Positions 1-5,768 are shown, counted from the first letter of the stretch. The stretch: DNA of 5,853 bases from Deltaproteobacteria bacterium GWA2_55_10 (GCA_001797415.1 MGPL01000099.1:4239-10091); one strand, 5' to 3'. Notes: generated by a model not told the origin, from the letters alone. Numbers and translations are program-made.

Positions 1-1050
1 GAGTGTACCCCACGTGCCCGCCACTCCGTGTATGCCGAAGACGTCGAGCGTGTCGTCGTACCTGAGCCTGGGCTTCGCCATTGTGACGGCTATGTAGCAG
101 AGCGCGCCTCCGACGACGCCGATGAGAAGGGCCGCCTGGGGGCTGACGAAGCCCGCTGCGGGCGTTATCGAGCCGAGGCCCGCGACAGTGCCTGACATGG
201 CGCCGAGCATGGTCGGCTTGCCCCTGTGCACCCACTCGATAAAGGCCCATGTAAGGGTGCCTATGGCGGCCGCGGCGTTAGTCGCTACAAAGGCGTTTAC
301 CGCGACTCCATCGCTTGCCAGGGCGCTGCCCGCGTTGAAGCCGAACCAGCCGAACCAGAGCACGCCCATGCCGATTACCGTAAGGGTCAGGTTGTGAGGG
401 GGCATAAGCTCCCTGGGCCAGCCCCTTCTCCTGCCTATGTATATGGCCGCGACAAGTGCCGAGATGCCCGAGCTCATGTGCACTACGATGCCGCCCGCGA
501 AATCCAACACGCCGAGGCTCTGAAGCCAGCCCCCTCCCCAGACCCAGTGGCAGAGCGGGTCATATACCAGAAATGCCCACAGAAGGCTGAAGAGCACGAC
601 CGCCGAAAATTTTATCCTCTCTGCGAACGCCCCTGTTATGAGCGCGACCGTTATGGCCGCGAACATGCCCTGGAACGCCATGAAAAGGAGATGCGGTATC
701 GTGCCCTTCGGCTCTATGCCTACCCCTGAGAGGCCCGTGAAATCCAGCGCCCCCAATACGCCGCCGAGGTCAGGCCCGAACGAGAGCGTGTAGCCCATCA
801 CCATCCACTGTACCGTTATGAGGCAGAGTATGAAGAAGCTCTGCATTATGGTGGAGAGCACGTTTTTCTTCCTCGCCATGCCCGCGTAGAATATCGCCAG
901 CCCCGGGACCATGAACATGACCATTGCCGTAGACACCATCATCCAGGCCGTATCGGCCTTGTCTATCTCGGCGGCATCGGCGGCAAGCGCTCCGGATGCC
1001 CAACCGAACAGGGCTGCCAGAAAAATCCCGGCGTACAGAAACGTCTTCAT
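1..1050 (-). CDS. amt: Ammonium transporter, Amt/MEP/Rh family (3' end beyond window)
   Basis: Inner-membrane ammonium channel. The visible 350 codons stay open to the left edge, so the C-terminal end (last helices and cytoplasmic tail) is missing. Residues 1-23 look like a cleavable signal peptide ending ALA|AD, as in AmtB. Family landmarks follow in order: VPGLAIFYAGMARKKNV (48-64), the FQGMF pair matching the periplasmic Phe gate (F126, F130), GAFAERIKFSA (140-150), DFAGGIVVHMSSG with Asp183 and pore His191 at the AmtB D160/H168 spacing, ITPAAGFV (295-302), and VFGIHGVAG with the second pore His341. The start at 1050 has AGGAGG 10 nt upstream; an ATG directly abutting that site is out of frame. 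It lies 84 nt after the porin with no terminator between them, so the two probably form one operon. A PII gene (glnK/glnB) often follows amt but would lie outside the window. Family assignment is very secure. Confidence 0.97.
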   Translation of the reverse strand, partial: MKTFLYAGIFLAALFGWASGALAADAAEIDKADTAWMMVSTAMVMFMVPGLAIFYAGMARKKNVLSTIMQSFFILCLITVQWMVMGYTLSFGPDLGGVLGALDFTGLSGVGIEPKGTIPHLLFMAFQGMFAAITVALITGAFAERIKFSAVVLFSLLWAFLVYDPLCHWVWGGGWLQSLGVLDFAGGIVVHMSSGISALVAAIYIGRRRGWPRELMPPHNLTLTVIGMGVLWFGWFGFNAGSALASDGVAVNAFVATNAAAAIGTLTWAFIEWVHRGKPTMLGAMSGTVAGLGSITPAAGFVSPQAALLIGVVGGALCYIAVTMAKPRLRYDDTLDVFGIHGVAGTWGTL

Positions 1051-1060
1051 CTTTTTCCAT

Positions 1061-1066
1061 CCTCCT
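1061..1066 (-). promoter_or_regulatory. Ribosome binding site of amt
   Basis: A perfect AGGAGG reads on the minus strand 10 nt before the amt ATG. It decides between two nearby ATGs: the one at 1060 directly abuts the site and opens a different frame, while the one at 1050 starts the Amt signal peptide. The rest of the 84-nt gap (1051-1134) shows no terminator or promoter that I can support. Confidence 0.8.
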
Positions 1067-1134
1067 GATCTTCTTTGATCCTTCAAGCCCCCTTGCGGGC
1101 GCGGGCGTCTTCGCCGGCTTCATTGTGCGCTCAA

Positions 1135-2229
1135 TCAAAAATGGTATATCGCGTTGATGCCTATGGTGTCCTGGCTTTCGGATGTGCCGCCGCCCTCGCC
1201 AAAGGCCTCCTGGTCAGATTCGTCGTGGCGGTACTCGCCCCTTATGAGGAGGTTTTCGTTGAGCGTGTACTCGGGCGTCAGCGTTACTTCCCAGAGGTCC
1301 TGCTCCGTGCCGGTCCTCGCGCCGTCGTCGTCGTAGAAGACCTCAGCCCTCGCGTTTATCGCGAACTTCTCGGTGATCGGGAACCTCAGATATCCGGCCA
1401 GCGCCTTCCATGTGCTGTCTCCGATTCCCGGCACATCTTCCTCTTTGCCGTAGGCAAGGTCAGCCCGCAAAAGGAGCTTGTCAATGGCGGTCGAGAGATT
1501 GACGTTTACAAGGTGCCTGAGGTTGCCGTTATTATCGGTCTGCTCCGCGCCGACCATGTATTTAACCCCGATGGTCGTACCCTCGACAGGGGTTATGTAG
1601 GCGAAGATGTGCCCTGACTTGCTGGTGTTGTTGTCGGTCACGTTGTCCCAGCCGTTGACGATAGCGCCGGAGAGCGTGAGCTTGTCGTTTACCGCATACG
1701 TTCCCCTTACGCCCGTGTGGGTAAAAGGTATCGCGAAGTAAAAGAGCAGGGAGCGCGAGTAGTTCCAGTTCCAGTCCTCGTAGCCCTCTATGACCTCCAT
1801 GCCGTGGTCTGTCACGAACTTGCCGAAGTCTATTTTGAGGCCGCTCCCGACAGGGGCGATATAAGAAATGAAGGCCTGTCTTACATCGAGATCATCGGAG
1901 CTCGACGCGCCTGTCGAATGGATTGTCTTTGGCACCGTGTAGCCGAAGTTGAGATCAAGCCTGAAACCGGCCTGTTCCGGCTCTGTCGCGTCCTTGTGAA
2001 AGACGAGCTGGGCAAGTTCCAGCGTAAAGCTGTCGTGCTTGTCATTGAACGGCCTCAGGTCTATGCCCCTGTCATGCGGCTCGTTCCAGTTATAGTTGTA
2101 GCCTGCTGAAAGGAGGCCGTTTATCTGCGTCTCCTTCAATACGTCTGCCACCTTCAGTTCCTCTGCCCTTGCGACCCCGGCAAACAGGACCAGTGTCCAT
2201 GCCGTCAACATCAGTACCGCCCTTACCAT
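1135..2229 (-). CDS. Outer-membrane beta-barrel porin, BBP2 / OmpL-like
   Basis: A 364-residue secreted protein. Residues 1-22 form a signal peptide with a hydrophobic core and an ARA|EE cleavage site. The mature part alternates polar and hydrophobic residues as beta-barrel strands do and ends in IYHF, an aromatic C-terminus typical of outer-membrane barrels. The pattern from QINGLLSAGYNYNWNEP (35-51) through FTLELAQLVF (68-77), GFRLDLNFG (88-96), YSRSLLFYFAIPFTHTGVRGTY (157-178) and NGWDNVTDNN (192-201) is characteristic of the putative beta-barrel porin-2 family (PF07642 type). An in-frame upstream ATG at 2295 would add 22 residues, but it lies within the terminator/hairpin region. The start at 2229 has AGGAGG at 6-nt spacing and begins the signal peptide. 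Family members often sit beside amt genes. A role in letting ammonium or another small nitrogen solute cross the outer membrane is inference; the solute is not known. Confidence 0.88.
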   Translation of the reverse strand: MVRAVLMLTAWTLVLFAGVARAEELKVADVLKETQINGLLSAGYNYNWNEPHDRGIDLRPFNDKHDSFTLELAQLVFHKDATEPEQAGFRLDLNFGYTVPKTIHSTGASSSDDLDVRQAFISYIAPVGSGLKIDFGKFVTDHGMEVIEGYEDWNWNYSRSLLFYFAIPFTHTGVRGTYAVNDKLTLSGAIVNGWDNVTDNNTSKSGHIFAYITPVEGTTIGVKYMVGAEQTDNNGNLRHLVNVNLSTAIDKLLLRADLAYGKEEDVPGIGDSTWKALAGYLRFPITEKFAINARAEVFYDDDGARTGTEQDLWEVTLTPEYTLNENLLIRGEYRHDESDQEAFGEGGGTSESQDTIGINAIYHF

Positions 2230-2235
2230 CGTCTT

Positions 2236-2241
2236 CCTCCT
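2236..2241 (-). promoter_or_regulatory. Ribosome binding site of the porin
   Basis: AGGAGG reads on the minus strand 6 nt before the ATG at 2229. It fixes the start and excludes the longer in-frame reading from 2295, whose first codons overlap the second hexaloop hairpin and the terminator. The site directly abuts the 3' arm of a T/A-rich hairpin (2242-2262). Confidence 0.85.
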
Positions 2242-2262
2242 TTTTTTGGCGGCGCCAAAAAA
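2242..2262 (-). other. Nine-bp hairpin joining the terminator U-tract to the RBS
   Basis: On the minus strand TTTTTTGGC and GCCAAAAAA form a perfect 9-bp inverted repeat around a three-base loop (GCC). The 5' arm is the second half of the upstream terminator's U-tract; the 3' arm ends at the first base of AGGAGG. In a read-through transcript this structure would place the ribosome binding site at the foot of a hairpin. It also contains a third copy of GGCGCC (2251-2256) that could pair with either arm of the terminator. The inverted repeat is visible; a function is inference. Confidence 0.55.
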
Positions 2263-2301
2263 TAAAAAGGCGCCTCTTCTCGCTTCCGAGAACAAGGCGC
2301 C
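2257..2301 (-). terminator. Intrinsic terminator in the porin-amt leader (attenuator)
   Basis: On the minus strand GGCGCCT (2301-2295) pairs with AGGCGCC (2275-2269). A small internal loop follows, then TTCTCG/CGAGAA closes a GAAG tetraloop (2286-2283). The hairpin is followed at once by T5-A-T6 (2268-2257). This is a strong rho-independent terminator. It lies about 300 nt beyond the amidotransferase stop but only 28 nt before the porin start, so it is placed as a leader attenuator rather than the end of the upstream operon. Its 5' arm shares bases with the loop and 3' arm of the second hexaloop hairpin (2290-2313), so the two folds cannot coexist. Confidence 0.88.
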
Positions 2302-2343
2302 ATTGCCTTCTTCTTTTATTAAGGACTACTCCCTTGTAGCCCC
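2290..2343 (-). promoter_or_regulatory. Dual-hexaloop ANTAR antitermination element (P1 + P2)
   Basis: Two hairpins with six-base loops lie in tandem on the minus strand. P1 (2343-2322) has stem GGGGCTAC/GTAGTCCT, 8 bp including two G-U pairs, and loop AAGGGA. P2 (2313-2290) has a 5-bp core AAGGC/GCCTT, loop AATGGC, and three further pairs beyond one G-G mismatch. An 8-nt A/T-only linker (2321-2314) joins them. Both loops have A at position 1 and G at position 4, the pattern known for RNA targets of ANTAR proteins such as EutV and NasR. The 3' half of P2 overlaps the 5' arm of the following terminator. Binding of P1-P2 would therefore be expected to block the terminator and allow transcription into porin-amt. 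The likely partner is the ANTAR response regulator at 3307-3888. Hairpins, loop bases and overlap are read from the sequence; binding is inferred. Confidence 0.85.
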
Positions 2344-2379
2344 GCAGGCATGAAATAAGTCCATCTGCTTTGTTGTCTT

Positions 2380-2444
2380 CGTCGCGGCAAAAGCGACGTA
2401 CATGAAGAGTACGCCTCATTCCTCGCTCCCCGATTTAACCGGGG
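2380..2444 (-). other. Structured part of the porin-amt leader
   Basis: The leader between the putative promoter and P1 holds three short stems with seven-base loops: CCCCG/CGGGG (2428-2444), CGTAC/GTACG (2397-2413) and CGTCGC/GCGACG (2380-2398). The last two share two bases and so partly compete. None is followed by a T-tract. I recognise no known riboswitch class here. The rest of the region, 2344-2379 and 2445-2515, shows no gene or clear signal. Confidence 0.35.
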
Positions 2445-2515
2445 CCTCGCATATGGAGCTTTTTGAGCAGCCTGGAAAAAATCAAGTTTTCAGCACATTG
2501 CTGTATTTCACATCA

Positions 2516-2531
2516 TGCAACCCTTATGCCG
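2516..2531 (-). promoter_or_regulatory. Sigma-54-type -24/-12 promoter for porin-amt
   Basis: On the minus strand CGGCATAAGGGTTGCA keeps the invariant GG-N10-GC spacing of sigma-54 promoters and matches GGCA at -24 and TTGCA at -12; the first base is C rather than T. Transcription would begin near 2505, giving a leader of roughly 275 nt that contains the hexaloop pair and terminator. An NtrC-like dyad lies upstream. Sigma-54 control fits an ammonium transporter operon. Motif match only. Confidence 0.6.
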
Positions 2532-2533
2532 TT

Positions 2534-2554
2534 GCTGATTCCTTTAAAATCAGC
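2534..2554 (-). promoter_or_regulatory. Dyad just upstream of the -24 element
   Basis: GCTGATT and AATCAGC form a perfect 7-bp inverted repeat separated by seven bases, ending three bases before the -24/-12 element. No T-tract follows, so it is not an intrinsic terminator. It could be an operator or merely an RNA hairpin after the amidotransferase gene. I do not recognise the motif as the site of a specific regulator. Confidence 0.4.
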
Positions 2555-2570
2555 CCTCGCCATTATCCCC

Positions 2571-2589
2571 CTGCACACATTGCGTGCAG
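2571..2589 (-). promoter_or_regulatory. NtrC-type enhancer dyad (GCAC-N7-GTGC)
   Basis: CTGCAC and GTGCAG form a perfect 6-bp dyad around seven bases. The inner TGCAC-N7-GTGCA pattern is that of NtrC sites such as those upstream of E. coli glnA. Its centre lies about 75 bp before the expected start of the sigma-54-type promoter, closer than usual for an enhancer but workable. It begins 8 bp past the amidotransferase stop codon. The absence of a T-tract argues against an intrinsic terminator. NtrC itself is not encoded in the window. Confidence 0.5.
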
Positions 2590-2596
2590 CGCCTGC

Positions 2597-3304
2597 CTAT
2601 TTTTCAGCCATCCTCAGGAACCTTGCCACAAGGGCCTTGCCCATGCTGTGCAGCCCTTCTATATTGGCGGGGGTCTCCTTTAATATGGCCTCAGGGTCAA
2701 TCTTGCCTTTTAGCGCGCGCAGCTCGTCGTTGTTTATCCAGACCCATTCCCTTATCATCTCTTCCGTGACCTCGAGATGGAACTGGATGCCGTATGCGGA
2801 CGGCCCGACCTTTATGACCTGGTTTGGAAAGAGCTCTGAAGAGACAAGCCTCACACTGTCCTTTGGAAGATCGAATGTATCCCCGTGCCACTGGAATACC
2901 ATGAACTCATCCGGGAAGCCGAGGAAGAGCCAATCTTCCTTTATCTCCCTCTCGATCTCTACCTTGTACCAGCCTATCTCCTTGTCTTTGCCTTTATAGA
3001 CTTCCGCGCCGGCGGCCTTTGCCAGGAGCTGAGAGCCGAGGCAGATGCCCAGGGTCGGGACCCTCGATTTCAAGGCCGACTCGATGAGGCGGAGCTCGTG
3101 CTTTATGAACGGGTATCTGTCTTCTTCATAGACGCCCATCGGCCCGCCCATGACTATAAGGGCGTCGTAGCCTTCAATCGCAGGCGGCAGGGCCGCGCCC
3201 CTGTACATATCAAAGTACTCGACTATGAAGTCCCTCTCAAGCGGCCTTTTTATTATTCCAAGCCCCTCGTGCGGGACATGCCTTATTACCAGGGCCTTTG
3301 CCAT
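2597..3304 (-). CDS. Class I glutamine amidotransferase (GuaA-type GATase domain, stand-alone)
   Basis: A 235-residue cytoplasmic protein made of a single type 1 glutamine amidotransferase domain, which releases ammonia from glutamine. Visible elements are the GGPMGVYEED loop (53-62, oxyanion region), the nucleophile elbow GICLGSQLLAKAAGAEV with Cys88 (86-102), and QFHLEVT with catalytic His176 and Glu178. All three catalytic residues are present and the length is normal for stand-alone GMP-synthase-like GATases. There is no synthase or kinase domain, so the acceptor or true substrate is unknown; some relatives act on gamma-glutamyl compounds. The ATG is 2 nt after the response-regulator stop, with AAGG about 7 nt upstream, indicating cotranscription and probably translational coupling. 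Being encoded between an ANTAR regulator and an ammonium uptake operon suggests a role in glutamine or nitrogen metabolism; this is inference. Confidence 0.9.
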   Translation of the reverse strand: MAKALVIRHVPHEGLGIIKRPLERDFIVEYFDMYRGAALPPAIEGYDALIVMGGPMGVYEEDRYPFIKHELRLIESALKSRVPTLGICLGSQLLAKAAGAEVYKGKDKEIGWYKVEIEREIKEDWLFLGFPDEFMVFQWHGDTFDLPKDSVRLVSSELFPNQVIKVGPSAYGIQFHLEVTEEMIREWVWINNDELRALKGKIDPEAILKETPANIEGLHSMGKALVARFLRMAEK

Positions 3305-3306
3305 AT

Positions 3307-3888
3307 CTATGCCTTGCTCCCCTTCTCAAGCGCCATTATGAGCACCTCCGCTATCTCGGACATGCTCTTTCTCTTGTCCATGCTTATTTTTCTTATCCTT
3401 GAAAAAGCCTCGCCTTCGCTGAGATTCTCTTTCTCCATCAGAAGGCCCTTTGCCTTCTCGATGGATTTACGCGCCTCAAGCGCCTTCTTGAGGTCCGAGT
3501 TCTCCTTGCGGAGCGCCTCAAACTCGTTGAACCTGGATATGGCGAGCTCTATTGCCGGACAGAGTTCCTCCGCCCTCAGAGGTTTCATGAGATATGCCAT
3601 GACCCCTGCCTCCGCGGCCCTTCTTATAGTCTCCTCGTCGTCGCTCCCGGTAAGGAGCACTATGGGCTTGGGGCAGAAGCTGTTGATCTCGGCAGCGGCC
3701 TCGATGCCATCCTTCACAGGCATCTTTACGTCCATTATAATGAGGTCCGGGTCCTTCTTCCTGCATATATCGAGCGCCTCGGAGCCGTCAGTGCCTTCGG
3801 CAACAAGCGAGTGGCCCGCGTCTTCGATGAAGCCCTTCAGGACGAGTCTTTCAGATGCGTTGTCGTCTATAATCGCTATTTTTCTCAT
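3307..3888 (-). CDS. Response regulator with receiver and ANTAR RNA-binding domains
   Basis: A 193-residue two-component output protein expected to bind RNA and prevent transcription termination. Residues 1-118 form a receiver: acidic Asp8/Asp9 in IAIIDDN, phospho-acceptor Asp53 in IIMDVKMP, Thr80 in VLLTGSD, and Lys102 in YLMKP. A helical linker (about 115-140) with coiled-coil character (EALRKENSDLKKALEAR) leads to an ANTAR domain (about 137-190), recognised by the conserved RKSIEKAKGLLMEK, LSEGEAFSRIRK and SMSEIAEVLI segments. No DNA-binding domain is present. Phosphorylation in this class usually promotes dimerisation of ANTAR. No histidine kinase is encoded in the window, so the regulator is an orphan here. 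A matching target, two hexaloop hairpins and a terminator, lies one gene downstream in front of porin-amt. The ATG at 3888 starts the canonical receiver strand but has only a weak GAG-like ribosome binding site. The downstream amidotransferase follows after 2 nt. Confidence 0.95.
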   Translation of the reverse strand: MRKIAIIDDNASERLVLKGFIEDAGHSLVAEGTDGSEALDICRKKDPDLIIMDVKMPVKDGIEAAAEINSFCPKPIVLLTGSDDEETIRRAAEAGVMAYLMKPLRAEELCPAIELAISRFNEFEALRKENSDLKKALEARKSIEKAKGLLMEKENLSEGEAFSRIRKISMDKRKSMSEIAEVLIMALEKGSKA

Positions 3889-3901
3889 GTCTCAAGAGAA
3901 A

Positions 3902-3917
3902 AGCAATTTGAGTGCCA
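3902..3917 (-). promoter_or_regulatory. Near-consensus sigma-54 promoter before the ANTAR regulator
   Basis: TGGCACTCAAATTGCT on the minus strand matches the sigma-54 consensus at every strongly conserved base, with GG (3916-3915) and GC (3904-3903) separated by ten bases. A start 12 nt after the -12 element would fall near 3891, leaving only about three untranslated bases before the ATG. Either the mRNA is nearly leaderless from this promoter or sigma-54 binding here plays another role. Motif match is strong; use is inferred. Confidence 0.65.
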
Positions 3918-3932
3918 ATCGAATTTTTAATG

Positions 3933-3941
3933 ATTATATCA
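3933..3941 (-). promoter_or_regulatory. Extended -10 promoter before the ANTAR regulator
   Basis: TGATATAAT on the minus strand is a perfect extended -10 element (TGn plus TATAAT). No good -35 hexamer is visible 16-18 bp upstream, which is tolerated for extended -10 promoters. The start would be near 3926, giving a leader of about 37 nt that includes the sigma-54 element. It may provide basal expression next to nitrogen-regulated expression. Confidence 0.55.
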
Positions 3942-4004
3942 GTTTACGGCGGGTATCTTTACTTCTTTCAGACAGGGTTGTGCGTCTTTTTGAGGCTTGG
4001 ATGA

Positions 4005-5462
4005 TTAAGATTTGTGCAGTCTTGCCTTGGCAGCCTTGTAGACATCCATATATTTTTTGGCGGCATCATTCCAGGAGAAGCTCTCTTTCATGCCCCGCAT
4101 CTGGATTTCCGTCCAGGCCTTTTTATTGTTGAAGACCTGCAAGGCCTCGGCGACCTTCTCCACCAGGGCATCGGCGGAGTATTCTTTGAATTTGAACCCT
4201 GTGCCGCCCTCTTCAGAGCAGTCTTTTACTGTATCGTCAAGGCCGCCCGTTGCGCGCACTATCGGAACGGTCCCGTATTTCAGGCTGTATATCTGGTTCA
4301 AGCCGCAGGGCTCGTAGCGCGACGGCATGAGGAACATGTCAGCCCCTGCCTCCATGAGGTGCGAAAGGTGGCTGTTGAAGGCAATCCTTACCGAGAGCCT
4401 GCCGGGGTAGTGGCTTGCAAGGTCTGCAAGGAGCTCCTGGTATCTCCTGTCGCCTGAGCCGAGTATGGCGATCGCCAGCTCCATCTTCATGAGCTCTGGC
4501 ATTGCCTCGGCGAGTATGTCGATGCCCTTCTGGTCAGCGAGCCTCGTTATCATGCCGATAAGGGGCGTTTTGATTTTGAGCTTCAACCCAAAGGCCTTCA
4601 GGAGCTTCTTCCTGCACGCGGCCTTGCCCTTGAGGTCTTCCGCCGAATAATTATGCGGCAGGGTCGAATCTGTCTCAGGGTCCCATTCAGTGTAATCGAC
4701 GCCGTTCAGTATGCCGAAGAGGTCGGCCTTGCGCTTTTTCAATATCCCTTCAAGCCCGTAGCCGTAATCGGGCGTCTGTATCTCTTTGCTGTAGGCCTCG
4801 CTCACTGTAGTTAGGGCCTCCGAGAAGACTATCCCGGACTTCAAGAGGTTTATATTCCCCCAGAATTCAAGCGCCTCGGGGTTGAAGAGGTAAAATCCCA
4901 GCCCTGTCGTGTCGTAGAGATTCGCAGGAAACTGCCCCTGGTAGGCAATATTATGGATGGTGAATACGGTCGCGGTCTTCTCAAAGGCAGGGTCGCCCCT
5001 GTAGATGTCGTTAAGGTATGCCGGAATGAGGCCTGTCTGCCAGTCATTGCAGTGTATGATGTCGGGTTTGAGGTCCCTTAACTTTATGATCTCCAGCACT
5101 GCCCGTGAGAAGAAGGCATATCGTTCTAAATTGTCAAAATAATCGCCCTCTGGCGTGCCGTAGAGGTAAGTCCTGTCAAAGAACTCGTCCCTCTTTATGA
5201 AATAGACAGGTACGCCGTGGAGGTGGCCCAGGAGCACCTCTGCCCTTACAGTTCTCCTGCCCATGTTGACCGGCACCTCAAGGCCGGTCGGTTCGACCTC
5301 AAAGCCCTTTTCGGCAACATCCCTGTAATAGGGCATGAACAGGAGGACCCTGCACCCGAGGTGCTTCAAGGCAACGGGCAGGGAGCCGGCTACGTCAGCC
5401 AGCCCGCCGGTCTTGGCAAAAGGCGCGGCCTCGGATGCCGCGATAACGACAGTCAAACCCAT
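4005..5462 (-). CDS. glgA: Glycogen (starch) synthase, GT5 family
   Basis: Transfers glucose from a nucleotide sugar (usually ADP-glucose) to the end of an alpha-1,4-glucan in the cytoplasm. At 485 residues it is the normal length of bacterial GlgA. The N-terminal Rossmann half has the ASEAAPFAKTGGLADV substrate loop (9-24, Lys17), IHCNDWQTGL (136-145) and TIHNIAYQG (168-176). The C-terminal half has ITRLADQKG (305-313, phosphate-binding Arg307 and Lys312), then MPSRYEPCGLNQ with catalytic Glu384, and the VRATGGLDDTV segment (402-412). No key residue is missing. The ATG at 5462 gives the standard family N-terminus but has no recognisable Shine-Dalgarno sequence. No other glycogen gene lies in the window, and no terminator is obvious in the 116 nt after it, so some read-through into the ANTAR regulator gene is possible. 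A functional tie to the nitrogen genes is not shown. Confidence 0.97.
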   Translation of the reverse strand: MGLTVVIAASEAAPFAKTGGLADVAGSLPVALKHLGCRVLLFMPYYRDVAEKGFEVEPTGLEVPVNMGRRTVRAEVLLGHLHGVPVYFIKRDEFFDRTYLYGTPEGDYFDNLERYAFFSRAVLEIIKLRDLKPDIIHCNDWQTGLIPAYLNDIYRGDPAFEKTATVFTIHNIAYQGQFPANLYDTTGLGFYLFNPEALEFWGNINLLKSGIVFSEALTTVSEAYSKEIQTPDYGYGLEGILKKRKADLFGILNGVDYTEWDPETDSTLPHNYSAEDLKGKAACRKKLLKAFGLKLKIKTPLIGMITRLADQKGIDILAEAMPELMKMELAIAILGSGDRRYQELLADLASHYPGRLSVRIAFNSHLSHLMEAGADMFLMPSRYEPCGLNQIYSLKYGTVPIVRATGGLDDTVKDCSEEGGTGFKFKEYSADALVEKVAEALQVFNNKKAWTEIQMRGMKESFSWNDAAKKYMDVYKAAKARLHKS

Positions 5463-5587
5463 AGATGGAGAACTTAGCAGAAAAATGGCGGGGTTTCAAG
5501 TGAGGGGTGTCTTTTTTATTCGACAAATGCATAAACCGGCCACTTCTTCCCATTGCCACTAGACTCCCCTTTATGTTACTTTGAATG

Positions 5588-5601
5588 ATGTCATTCTTGA
5601 G
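5588..5601 (+). repeat. Degenerate half copy of the palindromic repeat
   Basis: ATGTCATTCTTGAG matches the outer end of the repeat at 5769-5851 except for one extra T. No matching right arm is nearby. It is preceded, from 5562, by a CTCCCCTTTAT stretch resembling the CCCCCTTTATAAGG sequence beside the full repeat. It looks like a decayed repeat. The DNA from 5463 to 5587 shows no gene, and no promoter for glgA that I can support. Confidence 0.45.
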
Positions 5602-5628
5602 AAAGCCTGATTAATTCTGGTTTCTGCT

Positions 5629-5709
5629 GTCATTGCGAGGAGCTTTAGCGACGAAGTAATCTCACGGCGAGCGGAAGACCTGAGATTGCTTCGCTTCGCT
5701 CGCAATGAC
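5629..5709. repeat. MITE-like palindromic repeat, GTCATTGCGAG type
   Basis: An 81-bp element bounded by perfect 11-bp inverted ends GTCATTGCGAG / CTCGCAATGAC. Inner segments GCGACGAAGTAATCTCA and TGAGATTGCTTCGCT continue the symmetry imperfectly, so the element folds into a long hairpin on either strand. It has no coding capacity. Similar GTCATTGCGAG elements are common dispersed intergenic repeats in several Gram-negative groups; origin by transposition in trans is inferred. Confidence 0.8.
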
Positions 5710-5768
5710 GAATAAATTAATTCAAATTCAACCGTGATCCACCCATAGCCCCCTTTATAAGGAGGGGC

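Noticed and set aside
226..729. Plus-strand open frame of 167 codons opposite amt
   Set aside because: The minus strand encodes an intact Amt protein with all pore residues. The plus-strand product is charged, proline-rich and unlike any family.
2230..2295. Longer porin reading from an in-frame ATG at 2295
   Set aside because: It would put 22 charged residues before the signal peptide and would translate the terminator. The ATG at 2229 has AGGAGG at ideal spacing.
2090..2419. Minus-strand open frame of 109 codons across the leader
   Set aside because: It runs out of frame into the porin signal peptide and through both hexaloop hairpins and the terminator. Its composition is basic and low in complexity, and no ribosome binding site is seen.
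2380..2444. Known riboswitch such as a glutamine aptamer
   Set aside because: Only short independent stems are visible and none of the conserved cores I know is present. The hexaloop pair explains the attenuator better.
2534..2589. Intrinsic terminator for the amidotransferase operon
   Set aside because: Both inverted repeats lack a following T-tract on the minus strand. The only hairpin with a T-tract is at 2257-2301.
2885..4132. Plus-strand open frame of 415 codons
   Set aside because: It lies opposite the amidotransferase, the ANTAR regulator and the end of glgA, all with full catalytic or domain motifs. Its translation shows no recognisable domain and crosses the promoter region; it reflects GC-rich antisense codons.
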